Shown: in pieces, positions 1 to 10,362 of the stretch
Numbering within the stretch: position 1 is the first letter of the stretch
Layout: the number at the start of each line of letters is the position of its first letter
Origin: Chytriomyces cf. hyalinus JEL632
Lineage: Eukaryota; Chytridiomycota; Chytridiomycetes; Chytridiales; Chytriomycetaceae
NCBI GenBank assembly: GCA_025435555.1
Contig: JAIWWG010000012.1
Location: forward strand, 1 to 64,000
DNA length: 64,000 bases
Direction of reading: 5' to 3'
Notes under the pieces: generated by a model
Told to the model about the DNA's origin: nothing
The model's input: only the letters and a program-made list of their open reading frames with translations
The model's database searches: none
Translations under genes and position numbers: made by a program

Positions 1-356
1 CTTGTTAAGTACATACACCTTGTTTTTATGTGTGCGAGTGTTAGTTTTTGGCCGAGTGAGGAGGTGTCGGATTAAGTTGGGGAGCAATGCATTCGCTGTT
101 GTGTCACCTGAGTCTGAAACAGGATCTTGTTCAAATGATACGCGTTGTAGTACGAATAGAAGGCCCTCTCCGGCTGCTTATGGTCCCACGTCTGCACGCG
201 CGCAAGGATGAAGCATTTTGTCCCTTTCGGCTCCGTATGTTCATGCGCCGCAATCAATTCAGCGAATGTGTCCAAACAAAATGAATCTTCGTAATCGGCG
301 CTGACAGAGTCCAGGACGCAGTCTCCGGTACTATCGAGGAGGTTGATGACTTTCAT
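1..356 (-). CDS. Unknown conserved-looking protein, 5' exon (partial, runs off left edge)
   Basis: Reading leftward from the ATG at 356 gives about 84 residues beginning MKVINLLDSTGDCVLDSV, rich in acidic and aromatic residues (a YSYYNAYHLNKILF stretch near the exon end). The open frame stops at 72, but a donor (GTGACA) right after FQTQ near 105, a CTAAC branch-like motif and an AAAACAAG acceptor near 19 suggest that an intron removes the stop and the gene continues beyond base 1. An in-frame upstream start at 497 would add 47 basic residues; I prefer 356 because the sequence turns protein-like there. I do not recognise the family and propose no function. Confidence 0.5.
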
Positions 357-744
357 GGTAGTGTTCTTTCTCCTGCGAGGGCAACTCCTAGCCGTCAAAG
401 GAGTCGCGTTTTTGGGTTTTTTGGAAGATGTTTTGGAACGTATCGAAGTGATATGGTTGATTGGTGTGTTGCCTGTGTGCAAATTGACTCGCGCCATTGT
501 CTACCTTACCCAGTCAGAATCAGGCCCGCACAGAATACAGAAAAAAAAAACTCCACCAAACACTACTTTCTTTTGACAGCTATTTCAGTTTATTTGCGGT
601 ATAATAAAGAGGCTTTGAAGCTCAAAACCAGCTGCGTGTGTCACAGAAAGAAAAGGGGAGGAATAGGAGGAAGAAAATTCACACCAAAACAAAAAACACG
701 GCCGGAATACGTGAAAAACAAAATGATACAGGAAGACAGTTACA

Positions 745-1879
745 TTAAAGCACCAAGGCCGAGGCCGCAAACACAATCAACGCGCTCACTTCAGCAACAA
801 TGCCGGCAGACTTTGGAGAAGCAGCAGCGGTGGGGCTGGAAGTAGCGGCAGCACCTCCGGTGGTCTTAGCGCCGCCAGAGGCGGAACCAGAAGCAGGGGC
901 AGCAGAGGCGGCAGAGGCTCCTGAGGCGGCGGGTGCGGCAGAGGAGGCGGCAGAGGAGGCGGCGGCTGAGGCAACTGCGTTGGCGAAGTCTGGGAGGAGG
1001 ACCGTGTCAATGACGTGCACAATCATATTGGCGGCAAAGATGTCCGCTGCAACGACCTTGGCTGGTGGATTGTCGTTTTTGGCTCCCGAGATGAGCACAT
1101 TTTCTCCGTCAACCGCGATCTTGAGCGTGTTTTTACCTCCAGCGAGCGTTGGCAAGGCGTCGATGGACTTGGCGGCAAGAATATCAGTGCTGTGGACCAT
1201 GCCTGGGACAACGTGGAGTAGGAGAACTTGCTTGAGTTGGTCGACAGTGAGAGTGTCAGCAACGCTCTTGATGGCGGCAAACGCTTCATCGACAGGAGCC
1301 AGGATAGTCACGTTCTTGAGTCCAGCGACGGTAGAAGCAAGTCCAGCCTTGGTCAAGGCAGCTAGGAGGGCTGTAAGTTTACCAGCCGTAGCAACCATCA
1401 ACAATGTTGGCTGGTGGGATAAGGACAGCATCAATCACGTGCACGACACCATCGTCGAATGGCAGGGACCTGACCACAGTGGCTGGGGAGGCAGCAGCAG
1501 AGCCGATGCTAATGACAGTGCCTTCTTGGGTACCCTTCACCTCACTGCCCTCGAGCGTAGTGAGGAAGGCAGTGTCTCCAGCCTTGAAAGAGGCAGCCGG
1601 GAAGAGACTGGGAACAACATGGTACTGCAAAACGCGCGCGACGTCGGCGGCCTTTGTGGGGTCGAAACCTGCTGCGACGACTGCCTCAAATGCCTTGTCA
1701 GTGGGAGCGAAGAGAGTTCCCTTGAAGCCACCGAGGGCGCCCAGAATGGCAGGCTGACCGGCGACGAGGGTCATGAGTGTCTTGAGGTCGGCGTCGCCTG
1801 AGACGACAGCGGTGAGAGGGGCCGCGTAGACTTGGGAGAGGAGAAGCAGGGCACCGGCAAGGAAGGCTTTCAATTGCAT
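745..1879 (-). CDS. Secreted, GPI-anchored protein with two fasciclin (FAS1) domains, frame-disrupted
   Basis: The start at 1879 opens with a signal peptide (MQLKAFLAGALLLLSQVYA). FAS1 domain 1 follows, with a TLFAPTDKAFEAV H1-like motif and YHVVP/HVIDAVLIPP. The frame then shifts near 1394-1399, where one base appears extra between NIVD and VATAGKL. The second frame carries FAS1 domain 2 (TILAPVDEAFAAI, LHVVPG, VHVIDTVLLPD), an Ala/Ser-rich linker of about 60 residues and a hydrophobic C-terminus typical of a GPI signal. FAS1 proteins are cell-surface adhesion proteins, and fungal ones are usually wall- or membrane-anchored. The downstream frame is intact to its natural end, so a recent indel or assembly error is more likely than old decay. 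No intron of normal size explains the shift. Confidence 0.88.
1394..1399 (-). other. Frame junction inside the fasciclin gene
   Basis: Upstream frame ends ...IPPANIVDGCYGW-stop. The frame shifted by one base continues ...VATAGKLTALLAALTKAG. Removing one G restores a continuous two-FAS1 protein. No GT-AG pair of plausible length spans the point. Confidence 0.7.
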
Positions 1880-2133
1880 TGTGTGTGTTTTTTGGATGTT
1901 TTCTGTTGTTGATGTATGGTTTGTTTTTGGGAGTTTGTTTTGACGGCAAGAAATTTTTCCTTTTTTGACGGGATTCTCAGTTTCTTGACAAACAAAAAAA
2001 AGGCGTGATTGCAAATGCTCTGTTTACTTTTTACAGCACACACCAACTGGGGACATGCAATCGCTGGAAACTCATTCCACGCACTTCCCTCACACGATGC
2101 ACTCCCATCCACTCCGCTCCAACGCCCTCATGC

Positions 2134-2709
2134 TCAAAACTCAAAAGAATCAAAGTCCTCCACGTCCGATATGAAAGGAAGATGCAGCCAACATGACACA
2201 TAAAACATGGCATCCGCAGTGTGCTTCACTTTAAATATGTTCGCAAACAGTTCCGACTTGAGCTGAATTTCCTTTGGAATGCTGCGACTCTGTTCTTTAA
2301 GTCTGCGAGGAAACAAAAAAAAAATGAGTGCAGGCACCTGAAGAAGATCAAATATATACGCACGTGTAGTCTTTTCTGCATGTCCAAACGAATCGACATG
2401 AGAATATCCCGCCATGAGCGACTGCACCACCGTCTGCATATCCACAACAATGCCCTTCATCAACCGCAGGACCGACAGAATCGTTGCCCGGCCATTCGCA
2501 AGATCATCCATAGAAACGGCATTGGTGGTATCCGAGTCGTCTGAATGGAAGCCGTGCTGCGGACTGCCCCACTGCATCCCCTTCTTCTCTTGGCACAGAT
2601 GCCGAGACAGAACCCAGTTTGCGATGGTTTGGAAAGCAGCTTGGCCGTCTGTGTTGAGACGCTGGAATCGCGTGTCGAGGTTGACAAGCGTTTCCAAGCT
2701 TCGTTGCAT
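2134..2709 (-). CDS. Hypothetical protein, about 190 residues
   Basis: The open frame from the ATG at 2709 starts MQRSLETLVNLDTRFQRL and ends with the acidic tail SDVEDFDSFEF. The first 110 residues look like a helical soluble protein. A GTGCGT...CGCAG segment at 2303-2363 is exactly 61 nt, the usual intron size here. Removing it changes the frame and gives a shorter C-terminus, so I cannot tell whether it is spliced. There are no signal peptide, membrane segments or recognisable motifs. The family is unknown to me. Confidence 0.45.
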   Translation of the reverse strand: MQRSLETLVNLDTRFQRLNTDGQAAFQTIANWVLSRHLCQEKKGMQWGSPQHGFHSDDSDTTNAVSMDDLANGRATILSVLRLMKGIVVDMQTVVQSLMAGYSHVDSFGHAEKTTRAYIFDLLQVPALIFFLFPRRLKEQSRSIPKEIQLKSELFANIFKVKHTADAMFYVSCWLHLPFISDVEDFDSFEF

Positions 2710-2914
2710 TTACGATTTTAATAAAATGCTGTGACACCACCACACGCGTGAAATATTCTTGATAACCAGAAAACAAAAGGACCTCATCGCGCACTCACAG
2801 AATTTGCGCGGGAGTAATTAATGCCGCGTTTCAAAGTAAGCAAAATCAGAATTATGAATGAAAGGGGACAAAAAATTAAAGTCTTGAAGCAATCACCCTC
2901 CGCGCTCTTCATTC

Positions 2915-4234
2915 ATGTCATTTTTGACTCAGGCAGCTACGCTGTCAGATGCTTCACCATACCCAGCAACTACCGCATCAGCATCAACACCGCAGGATGC
3001 ACTGCCAGTTACGTCCGGTTTGCTGGAAACTGGTGAAGCCGACCAAATTGACGACGATGAGCCCGGCGATATTTCGGACAACTCGGATTCGGAATCCACA
3101 CAATCCATGACCAGCGCCAGTGCAAGTATCTCGACTGATGTATTCTCCACTCTGACGGTGAACTCAGGGAATGAGAACAGGATGCTGGGGCGTTTGACGG
3201 AGACTGTGCCACCTCCTCAACCGCTAATCTCGCCAGCAGCTGCTGCGGTAAACACACTGGAAAGCTCACATGAAACCAGCCCTTTTGTTATTGCTCTACC
3301 TTTTGTCGTGATTGGTCTTGCCGTACTTTTGGGGATAACGGCGCTGTGCATTGTGAATCGAAGGTCGCATAAGAAGGTGAGGAGAGGTAGTGCAAGTCTG
3401 GAATCGGGGCTCTCTACCATCAACAATGAGAGTAGGGCAAGATTAGCAGTGTCAAATGGTCATGACGGAGAATTGGGGAATGCTACCTATGTGATGGAGC
3501 CAAGTCGGACAGAGCGAATAAGCTCAGTGCCATCAATATCCTCAGAGCACATGGAGCAGGAGTGCATAACGCAGGAAGACATCAGGTCTTCGTTCGAGAC
3601 CATGGTCGCCACGTCTTCTTCACAACCAGTTGCTGCTCGCCCAGGTCAAGTTTTACCAGCTCTCGTGATTCCGTCCATACCAAATCCACCCAAACAAATC
3701 GAATCACCTCCAAAGCATTCAGCGCCGAGTGAATCCGAATACGAAGCGCATTTGGCAGAAATCGACTCATCTCTCGCGTTTGTCGATTCAATGCAAAGGC
3801 GTAATAATGCTATGACAGCTGCTTTCACGGTCAGCCCACAATCTCTTGTACCGTCCGATCTTTCAATGAGCGATGACGCCAGGGAGTGCACTCAAGCACC
3901 TCCACGCAATGGACACGTGCTAGGAAGCGAAGGCCCCATTCCCGGCGCTGTATCCAATGAAACACGCTCAAAGCGAACTCCTGTGAACGTTGAAGGGCAT
4001 TTGATTATTCCCGAGTCAAGCAAGCCGATGGAACCTGGTGAAATTTCTGCGACGTTTATTATACTGAATGGAAGCGGTGACAGTGATGTTCATTCAAGTG
4101 GTGGATCGGGAGGCGACAGTTCCGGGTTTGATTTGCTCTCGCCGGTGGAATCGTTTCATACTGCTGCTGAGAGGAGGTCTATTGGAAGTGGAGATTATAT
4201 TAAGGATGAGTGGAGGTCTGTTCATTACAATTGA
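2915..4234 (+). CDS. Hypothetical single-pass membrane protein
   Basis: A 439-residue single-exon frame. The N-terminal ~120 residues are Ser/Thr/Asp-rich and low in complexity, as in an extracellular or O-glycosylated stalk. One strong membrane span follows at about residues 126-148 (FVIALPFVVIGLAVLLGITA...), then a basic stop-transfer stretch (NRRSHKKVRRG) and a long polar tail of about 290 residues rich in Ser, Glu and Pro. There is no clear cleavable signal peptide, so the span probably acts as the signal anchor. The architecture resembles fungal wall-stress sensors (Wsc/Mid2 type) only in outline. No cysteine-rich WSC motif is present, so I do not assign it to that family. Confidence 0.6.
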   Translation: MSFLTQAATLSDASPYPATTASASTPQDALPVTSGLLETGEADQIDDDEPGDISDNSDSESTQSMTSASASISTDVFSTLTVNSGNENRMLGRLTETVPPPQPLISPAAAAVNTLESSHETSPFVIALPFVVIGLAVLLGITALCIVNRRSHKKVRRGSASLESGLSTINNESRARLAVSNGHDGELGNATYVMEPSRTERISSVPSISSEHMEQECITQEDIRSSFETMVATSSSQPVAARPGQVLPALVIPSIPNPPKQIESPPKHSAPSESEYEAHLAEIDSSLAFVDSMQRRNNAMTAAFTVSPQSLVPSDLSMSDDARECTQAPPRNGHVLGSEGPIPGAVSNETRSKRTPVNVEGHLIIPESSKPMEPGEISATFIILNGSGDSDVHSSGGSGGDSSGFDLLSPVESFHTAAERRSIGSGDYIKDEWRSVHYN

Positions 4235-4390
4235 TGTTTGGGAGTTGAGTGACTAGTGTTTACCCTGCTGCATATGGGGGAATATATTCGTGTTTCTATG
4301 GAGCTCTCGCTTTCCTGGCGTTGTTCTTTAAGCAATCGAATGCCGTCCCGCACAGCTTTCACTACAGTTCAACTGTCAATGACAAATTGT

Positions 4391-5404
4391 TTATTTGGCA
4401 GCTTCTGGCCAGTAGTGCCTCAAGGCAGCATCCTTCTCTTCTTGGCTCATTTGAATCCCAAAATCGCTTTGAATAATCAAATCCAGTTGCTCGAAGCTCT
4501 CGATATCGACCGAGCAGTTCAAGGCGCTTGTTTCAGACGTTTCGCGCCGCCGGAACGCTTTTCCAACGAGCTGTAGTGCTGCACCCGATTTGGAGACGAT
4601 TGAGAGAAACAAGAATCGTTGCAGAAAATGTTTTGGGGAATGTGACACGTAGAAATTCATGACTTCGTAGTCTTGAGGTCTAAGGCAGAACGGTTTAACT
4701 GGGATTCAGCGCGGGGAATAGGGAATCATTTTTTGGTTACCTGCCGCGTTCTAAGGTAAAATAGAAAAGAGGCGTGAACCGCTGTAACGGGTCAGAGCTG
4801 CGGTCGACACCGTCGGCTGGAGCCGCCCATGGAGCCCGTCTGTGCCAGACCATAAAGTTCCCAGGCCCCGTCAATCTGCCGCTTGAATGCGATAAGCCTC
4901 TCCAGCAGGTCCCTCCGATGTTGCCCCCACCCGCACTTGAATCGCTTCCACGAACCGAGTCCCACCCAAATCCACGAGATACGTGTCATTTCCCAATTCG
5001 ACAAAGACAATCATGTGCAGCACAGCGTTAAAGATCCACTTGTCAATGCTCTTTTCGAATGCTGCGAATCGTCCGACGCCACTAGATGCCTTGAAACCGA
5101 GTGCTTTGATGGCACATAAGAAGAGAAGGTTGTTTTGGAGACATGTTCCGCCGCGCTTTTCGGCCACTAAAAGTTGAAAGACCTGAGGCGGATCAAGGGG
5201 CAGCTCTGTCTTTGTGAAGAGAGGGCCGATATTCTCAAATGGGATGGATGTTGCATGCGCATAGACGAGTTGGTTCAGGAGATCCAATGAGGGAAGTTCG
5301 TCCAGCCGTAGGAAGCTGCGACCGATGCGTTTCAAGTATTCGCGAGCTTGTTGAGCGGAGAGAGCTTCGAACTCGTGAGCGGGATTTAAGCTGGTGATGG
5401 TCAT
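4391..5404 (-). CDS. Arylamine N-acetyltransferase (NAT), two exons, frame-disrupted
   Basis: NATs transfer acetyl from acetyl-CoA to arylamines or hydrazines through a Cys-His-Asp triad. The start at 5404 (MTITSLNPAHEF) leads to RLDELPSLDLLNQLVYAH, IPFENI, the catalytic-Cys segment KRGGTCLQNN, the His segment NAVLHMIVFV and the Asp segment YLVDLGG. The usual motif has Glu where this one has Gln after Cys-Leu. Near 4871 the frame stops after AYRIQAAD. Inserting one base there continues into TGPGNFMVWHRRAPW...PLFYFTLERGR, the expected C-terminal half. A 61-nt intron at 4680-4740 (GTAACC...CTTAG) joins this to PQDYEVMNFYVSHSP and the terminal exon 4391-4679. Divergent from the GPCR gene starting 140-200 bp away. 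Confidence 0.85.
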
Positions 5405-5546
5405 GATGCATAAAGATAAAATGCTGCGAAATATGCGTGACCCTTGATCTTGAAGCGGCAGTCCTCCTTCACGGTGATATTTCAGGCTGACTTGCGACTT
5501 ACGACCATTTTTAAAGGATCGCCAAGAACAAAGAACATATATTCGA

Positions 5547-6631
5547 TTGACTCCCGTTCGTGCGCTGAAAATCATGTCCCTGGACTTGACCGCAAATTCC
5601 GTTATGGCCTTGGATACGCTCAGCTATTGGTTCTCCGTAGTGTTTCTTGTCATTGGAAACGTGGCGATTTTGTTCAACTACACTATCGTTCTTCTCAACC
5701 TGAAACACGCTCAACAACTCGCGCCCAGTTCATTTATCATACTGTGGCTGTGTTTCTTTGACGGGACATCAATATTGAGCAATGTCATTGTTTCAGCGCA
5801 GCACCTGCTCCGAAACAATGTCTCAGATGACGTCTTGCCGATACAAGTGCACGGCGCACTCATTGTCTTTGCGCAGTGTTCATCTCTACTGCTGTGTTTC
5901 GGGCTCACTTTTTTCCGCTATCTTGTGATCGTACAAAACTTGCAGTTGTCGAGATACTTTGCGACTATTTACACCTCATCAGTCGCGGTTTTATCATCAT
6001 TAATCGCCGGGATACCATTTTTCCTTGGAACGCAAAGCGAGTCCTATATTCTTCGACCGAGTACTGTTTACTGCTCCCCGGATTGGAGTCTTCGAAATTC
6101 GAAGGAAGTCATTCTCACGTGGGCGTGTTTCGCGGCAGTGTTTTTACCCACCAGCTTTGTCATCTATGCATACGTTGCCATCATGTCTACCGTTCGGCAG
6201 TCTGTTTTGGAAGTGAAAAGCAGCCAAATGATCATTGGTGACACTGCCGGGGCTGCTGGCACTGACCTGGATACATCTGAGGCTGGAGTCACTGCAGGCG
6301 AGAAACTTCGACCAAGACCCAAGATGGAACTCCAGCAAGACAATCTCCTCAAGCAAAGCATCATTATCGTCTGCGCGTTTTTGATTGGTTGGACTCCGTA
6401 TGTCATAAGTGGGTATTACCAGGTTTATTTCAAACACTTGATCTGAATATTCCAACAACAGTGTCAACATACGAGTTCGCAGGTGGGATGCGAGCATCAC
6501 CTATTTTTGACTACGCAGCGGCCATGTGCGTCACAGTTTACGATGTCATCAACCCCATCATTGTTTATAAATACGATCGGGATATTCGTGCCAATTGCAA
6601 CAAAGTCTTCAATAAAGGAACAAGATGTTAG
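5547..6631 (+). CDS. Class A (rhodopsin-family) G-protein-coupled receptor, two exons (GPCR1)
   Basis: Seven hydrophobic helices with class A landmarks: GNVAI in TM1, the TM2 aspartate in LCFFDG, FRY in place of E/DRY at the end of TM3, an ECL2 cysteine in the opsin-like YCSPDW, GWTPY in TM6, and NPIIVY in TM7 followed by an amphipathic helix-8-like DRDIRANCNKVF. Intracellular loop 3 is long and polar. Exon 1 ends at 6408, one base into the codon after YVI, and the donor is GTGGGT at 6409. The acceptor is CAACAG at 6461 or TTCGCAG at 6482, and both keep frame. The position equivalent to the retinal lysine (6 residues before the TM7 Asn) is Thr. The usual TM3 cysteine is replaced by Ile. The best start by alignment to GPCR2 is the Met at 5604; upstream in-frame Mets exist at 5574 and 5547. 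Confidence 0.85.
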
Positions 6632-7122
6632 CAGATATATGCGCTTTTGAAACCTCAGCTTTTTTTTACCCCCCCGCCCCCCCAGTACACGGCCCACACA
6701 CACTTTTCTGTGGAGATTCTCTAATAAATTTTGAATTGTGAGTCTCGCCACTGCGGCAAGTGACGAAATAACTCAACTTTGAATAGTGTGAGGAATTGTC
6801 AACTTGATTCAGTGAGGGATGAGGTGGTTGATTTTAGTGTGTATAAGCGCTTAAAATGTTGTGTTTATTTCAATGAGAGTATTGTGTGTTGTCGTTTCAG
6901 TCAAAAAGTGCACGTGGCTGCATTTTTTGAACTAAAAATAAATTACATTTAAATTTAAAAACAACGGTATTTTTTTTTTTTTCATTACGGCCAAAAAAAG
7001 AACAGCTGAAAGCCAGCACCGTCCAAAAGAAGAGCAAACTGTCCCAAACTGATCAATAAAACATGTAAGAATGTGTTTCATTTGTATGCAGAGTACTGAA
7101 TGATCTTGCAAGCAGGAGTAAC
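6632..7122. other. Intergenic, AT-rich, no gene seen
   Basis: Contains a C-rich run at about 6667-6685 just past the GPCR1 stop, long A/T homopolymers near 6970-6982, and AATAAA-like motifs (about 6722 and 6940). I see no coding exon or RNA gene. Confidence 0.5.
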
Positions 7123-7752
7123 ATGGAACTGGACACTGATACTGAAACCCCCATCGAATCCACCGAATCCACTGTTGAGGACACTATTGACCCCCATGTT
7201 GAAGTCCTGCGCTCGATTCGAATCAATCCTCTCCTCAAACTGACTCCACGGCAGCACACAAACCCCAACAACACTCTTGATAAGTGGATCCTTCGCACAG
7301 CAAATGTGGACACGGCCCGAAAGGATATCTGGAACAAGTTCCGTAACAAGTGAGTCAATGCAATTGACATGTTGTGATGAGACAGTGGTGACCCAAAAAA
7401 CTTACACTACAGTTTAATGCGGCGTGCAATCGTTGATGAAAATGCCAGTCCACACAGCTTCAACATCAGTGATTCAGACCCTACCATTGATGACATCGAC
7501 AGCTACATCTATTTCAAAACCAGCAGTCAAAAATATTGCTTTGGGATGAAGACATCTTTCACCAAAATCTGGTGGTGCTGGTGGTGCTGGTGGTGTATTC
7601 AGGGCAACAACAATGGGCTTCACGCCTTCAGCAAAGACAGAAAGTTCAGATGGAGGTGCCACCAGAGTATGGGAGTGCTTTGGACATTCCCCTACACTTT
7701 CACTGGAGCTGAGAAGAGCAGATACTTTCTTTTGTTGAGTGGCTGTTCATAA
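7123..7752 (+). CDS. Hypothetical protein in the repeat region, two exons
   Basis: Exon 1 (7123-about 7349) gives MELDTDTETPIESTEST... with an acidic start and a basic LDKWILRTANVDTARKDIWNKF end. A GTGAGT donor and a CACTACAG acceptor join it in frame to LMRRAIVDENASPHSF...DDIDSYIYFKTS. The 3' part runs antisense to the last exon of the Myb-like gene on the other strand (the Trp/Cys-rich stretch is the reverse of PAPPAPP codons), so the real end is uncertain. It may be an accessory gene of the local transposon. Family not recognised. Confidence 0.35.
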
Positions 7753-8804
7753 AACAATGTCAGTAGAGGCAAAAAGATTCAGCAACAGGTGAAAACTCAC
7801 TGAAGGCAGCAGAAGGCGTCGCTAAGAAAGGATTTGGGGTTGATACAGTAGATGACAGAATAGGTGAATCCCAGTGACCAATGATCGGAGTAGCTGCATC
7901 TGAGGCTAAGTTTTGCAGCACTGCACTCAACCTGAGGGACCACTCTTTGGGTAGGCAAGAGAAGGCAGGAGTGGTGCAAAGGAGAACATGTTGTTGTTGT
8001 TGACAAGGTCTTGAGAATAGTCAGAGGGTCCCGCAGTAACTGGGTGTTGGCTTGCTGGTATAGTTGTATTCATGGCTGGAGAAGTAGGTGGGGCTGGAGC
8101 AGGAGGGGCTGGAGCAGGAGGGGCTGGGGCTTCAGTGTTCACAGAGCTTCTGGCAAGCCTTCCCGTGGCCATGCTCTCCGTAAACAATGAGTTCAGACAT
8201 TCAAAGTCAGCGAGACCAGAAGTTATCAGCTTGTGCGCCAATGCCTGCTTGTCTTTAGGTAGAGCCTGAACAAAATGGTCAGCAAGGCATGCACGTACAC
8301 ACATAAAAGAAAGCTTACCGCAATGTACACCCTCACAACGTCTTTTTCATTGGTTGGTGCATGAATGGAGAAATTCCAACCCCAACCGCTGAGGTCTCGC
8401 ATCTTCAAAGCAGTGCCGAGCTTGAGCTTGAGGACATTGACCTTGGATTTGATTTGGGTGAGGTCCAACTGGATGTTGAACTCTCGGTTCAGCTTGTCAA
8501 GCACCACCTGCCATGATTCAGGCTTGAACGTTCCCGCAGCTTGTTTGCCATGATCGGCTTCAATCAACAGCAAATGCAGCATGTAGGAGACTTCCTCCTT
8601 GGCCCAAGAGTGCAGTTGCCATACTGGAGTGGTCTGGGCTGGAGCGGTCTGTGTTGGAGGGGTCTGGGTTGGAACGTACCCTTGAGGCTGGGCATGTGTG
8701 TGGGCCGGAGGCTGGGCGTGCGAGTGGATTGGAGGGTGGGCCGGTATCTGGTACGGCTGAGCGTTCTGGCAGGGTGACGTCTGTGGCACTGATCGTGGTG
8801 CCAT
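7474..8804 (-). pseudogene. Myb/SANT-like DNA-binding protein of a PIF/Harbinger-type element (decaying)
   Basis: From the ATG at 8804 a Pro/Gln/Thr-rich leader of repeated PAHTHAQP-type units precedes a Myb/SANT-like domain. That domain has W(AK)EEVSYMLHLLLIE, then FKPESWQVVLDKLNREFN, QIKSKVNVLKLK and LSGWGWN, the trihelix pattern found in the second ORF of PIF/Harbinger transposons. An intron (GTAAGC...TTCAG, about 8262-8316) leads to ALPKDKQALAHKLITSGLADF and a PAPPAPAPP linker. Near 7930-7945 the frame breaks by one base and continues as VLQNLASDAATPIIGHWDSP. A further intron (about 7740-7800) joins TQQKKVSALLSSSESVG to the end at 7474. In Harbinger elements this partner imports and guides the DDE nuclease. 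The nuclease remnant lies divergently at 9.5-10.4 kb. Confidence 0.6.
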
Positions 8805-8992
8805 TGCGTCTTGTTCTTGGAAGAAAAAACGCAAAGATGGTGCCACCCATTCCCCTTATTGCGTCATTGCAATGAGGGGATATGAGTCACAGTATTTCCC
8901 CTCAAGTGGAGGAGAAAAAAGTGCAAGAACTGCACGGCTGCCAACACACTGCCACAACAACACTAACAGCAATGCTCTGCCTCCTCTGCCGA

Positions 8993-9180
8993 GAGCTACT
9001 CTCCCACCACTACCTCCAGCACTGCGCCCTCCAGCACTGCGCCCTCCAGCACTGCGCCCTCCAGCACTGCACCCTCCAGCACCAACACTTCAGCCACCAC
9101 CTCCAACACTCTACCCTCCAGCACTGCACCTCCAGCACTGCACCTCCAGCACTCCACCCTCCAGCACCAACACTTCAGCC
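8993..9180. repeat. Short tandem repeats of about 15 bp (CCTCCAGCACTGC unit)
   Basis: About ten imperfect units of a 15-bp motif built on CTCCAGCACTGC lie in the gap between the Myb-like gene and the DDE nuclease remnant. The plus strand reads open as Pro/Ala/Leu-rich peptide, but this is a consequence of the repeat. It may be subterminal or promoter DNA of the transposon. Confidence 0.7.
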
Positions 9181-9311
9181 CAGCACCAACACAGGCGCTG
9201 CTGTTTCCAGCCACCCATAGTCCCCGCAAACAGCACAGTTGCTACAAAAGGCATCTGCTGCTGTTCCCATCATAAACCTCACAATCACTCAGGCTTGGTC
9301 ACAGTCAACCT

Positions 9312-10362
9312 GCACCCAGGGCATTTGGTATGTTTGAAGCGCCCTTACAGGTTATCAGGACAGCTAATCAACTTGCACCAAACAGTCAAACTGTCACCAA
9401 AATGACCATACCTCCTTTGACTCAAAGGCAGGAGCTTGAATGCACCATCAAGAAAACCTTGTTAATGATGATTCTTCGCATAACTATCTCGCTCATCGAC
9501 AAGAACCTCTGCAGGCAGATCTGAGTCCCATGGCACACTTCCATCCTGAGAGGAAGCATGTGGCTGCAAGAAATCTGCTGCGGACATCCCACTAGAATCC
9601 TCAACGCCCTTCGGATGAACACTAAAACCTTTGAGTAAGTGAGCTTTCATTTTTTTGCTGTTGTTCTTTTATTGAGGCTTTTCTTTTCAGTGGCTTGGTG
9701 CACCTGCTAGTGTCGACTAGAGCACTTCCAACAACTCGGTTCATGCAGCCATTTGAGCAAGTCGCCATTTGCCTGTATGTTGTGGGAGGGAATAACTCCA
9801 ACGGTGCGACGCAAGAGCGATTTCAACGCTCTGCAGATACTGTCAGTTGATCTTTTCAAGGGGTACTGAATGCCCTCCTAAAGCTGCAACTGAAATTCAT
9901 GTGCCTGCTGCAAGCAGATAGTCCAAACCCCCTGAAATTGCACTCAATCCCAAATTCTCCCCATTCTTCGACAGCTGTATTGGAGCATTTGACAGGATGC
10001 ACATCAGTGCCATTGTAGGTGAAACTGAAAGCAACCCATACCGATGTTGTAAAGGCAGATTGCTGACACAGAACATGCTTGGTGTTTGTGGCTTTGACAT
10101 GAAGTTTCAGTTCATTCATGCAGGCTGGGAGGGTTCTGCTCATGACGGCAAAGTGCTTGCAGATGCATACGAAAATGGATTTGTCATTCCAGAAGGGAGA
10201 TTGTATGTTGCAGATGCAAGTTATGCGCAGTGGGACAATGTTCATGTTCCCTACCACGGAGTGAGGTATCATCTGAAGGAGTGGTGCCAAGGCAACCTAG
10301 AGTATGATTCTTTATTTGTTGAATATCAGTCTCAAGTGATGGAGCACTGTTTACTTCAATAA
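9312..10362 (+). pseudogene. PIF/Harbinger (DDE_Tnp_4-like) transposase remnant
   Basis: The C-terminal half is readable from about 9960. It shows FSPFFDSCIGAFD (first catalytic Asp, degenerate from the GALDGTH pattern), LTQNMLGVCGFDMKFQFIHAGWEGSAHD (second Asp region) and YVADASYAQWDNVHVPYHGVRYHLKEW, all typical of Harbinger nucleases. Upstream exons are recognisable: LQEICCGHPTRILNALRMNTKTFE, an intron (GTAAGTG...TTTTCAG, about 9636-9690), then GLVHLLVSTRALPTTRFMQPFEQVAICLYVVG. An in-frame stop lies in the AASR*SK region near 9920, and the C-terminus with the last catalytic Glu region is truncated. The 5' 230 bp (9312-9540) recurs inverted at 55.96-56.19 kb. Non-functional as it stands. Confidence 0.8.

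Noticed and set aside
1394-1399. A tiny intron explaining the fasciclin frame shift
   Set aside because: The only GT-AG pair (about 25 nt) is far below the smallest intron seen here.
800-1801. 333-codon plus-strand frame over the fasciclin gene
   Set aside because: Antisense of the Ala/Ser-rich FAS1 coding sequence; the minus strand has signal peptide, two FAS1 domains and a GPI tail.
5547-6631. GPCR1 as a light-sensing opsin
   Set aside because: No lysine at the TM7 Schiff-base position in the spliced frame; Thr is there instead.
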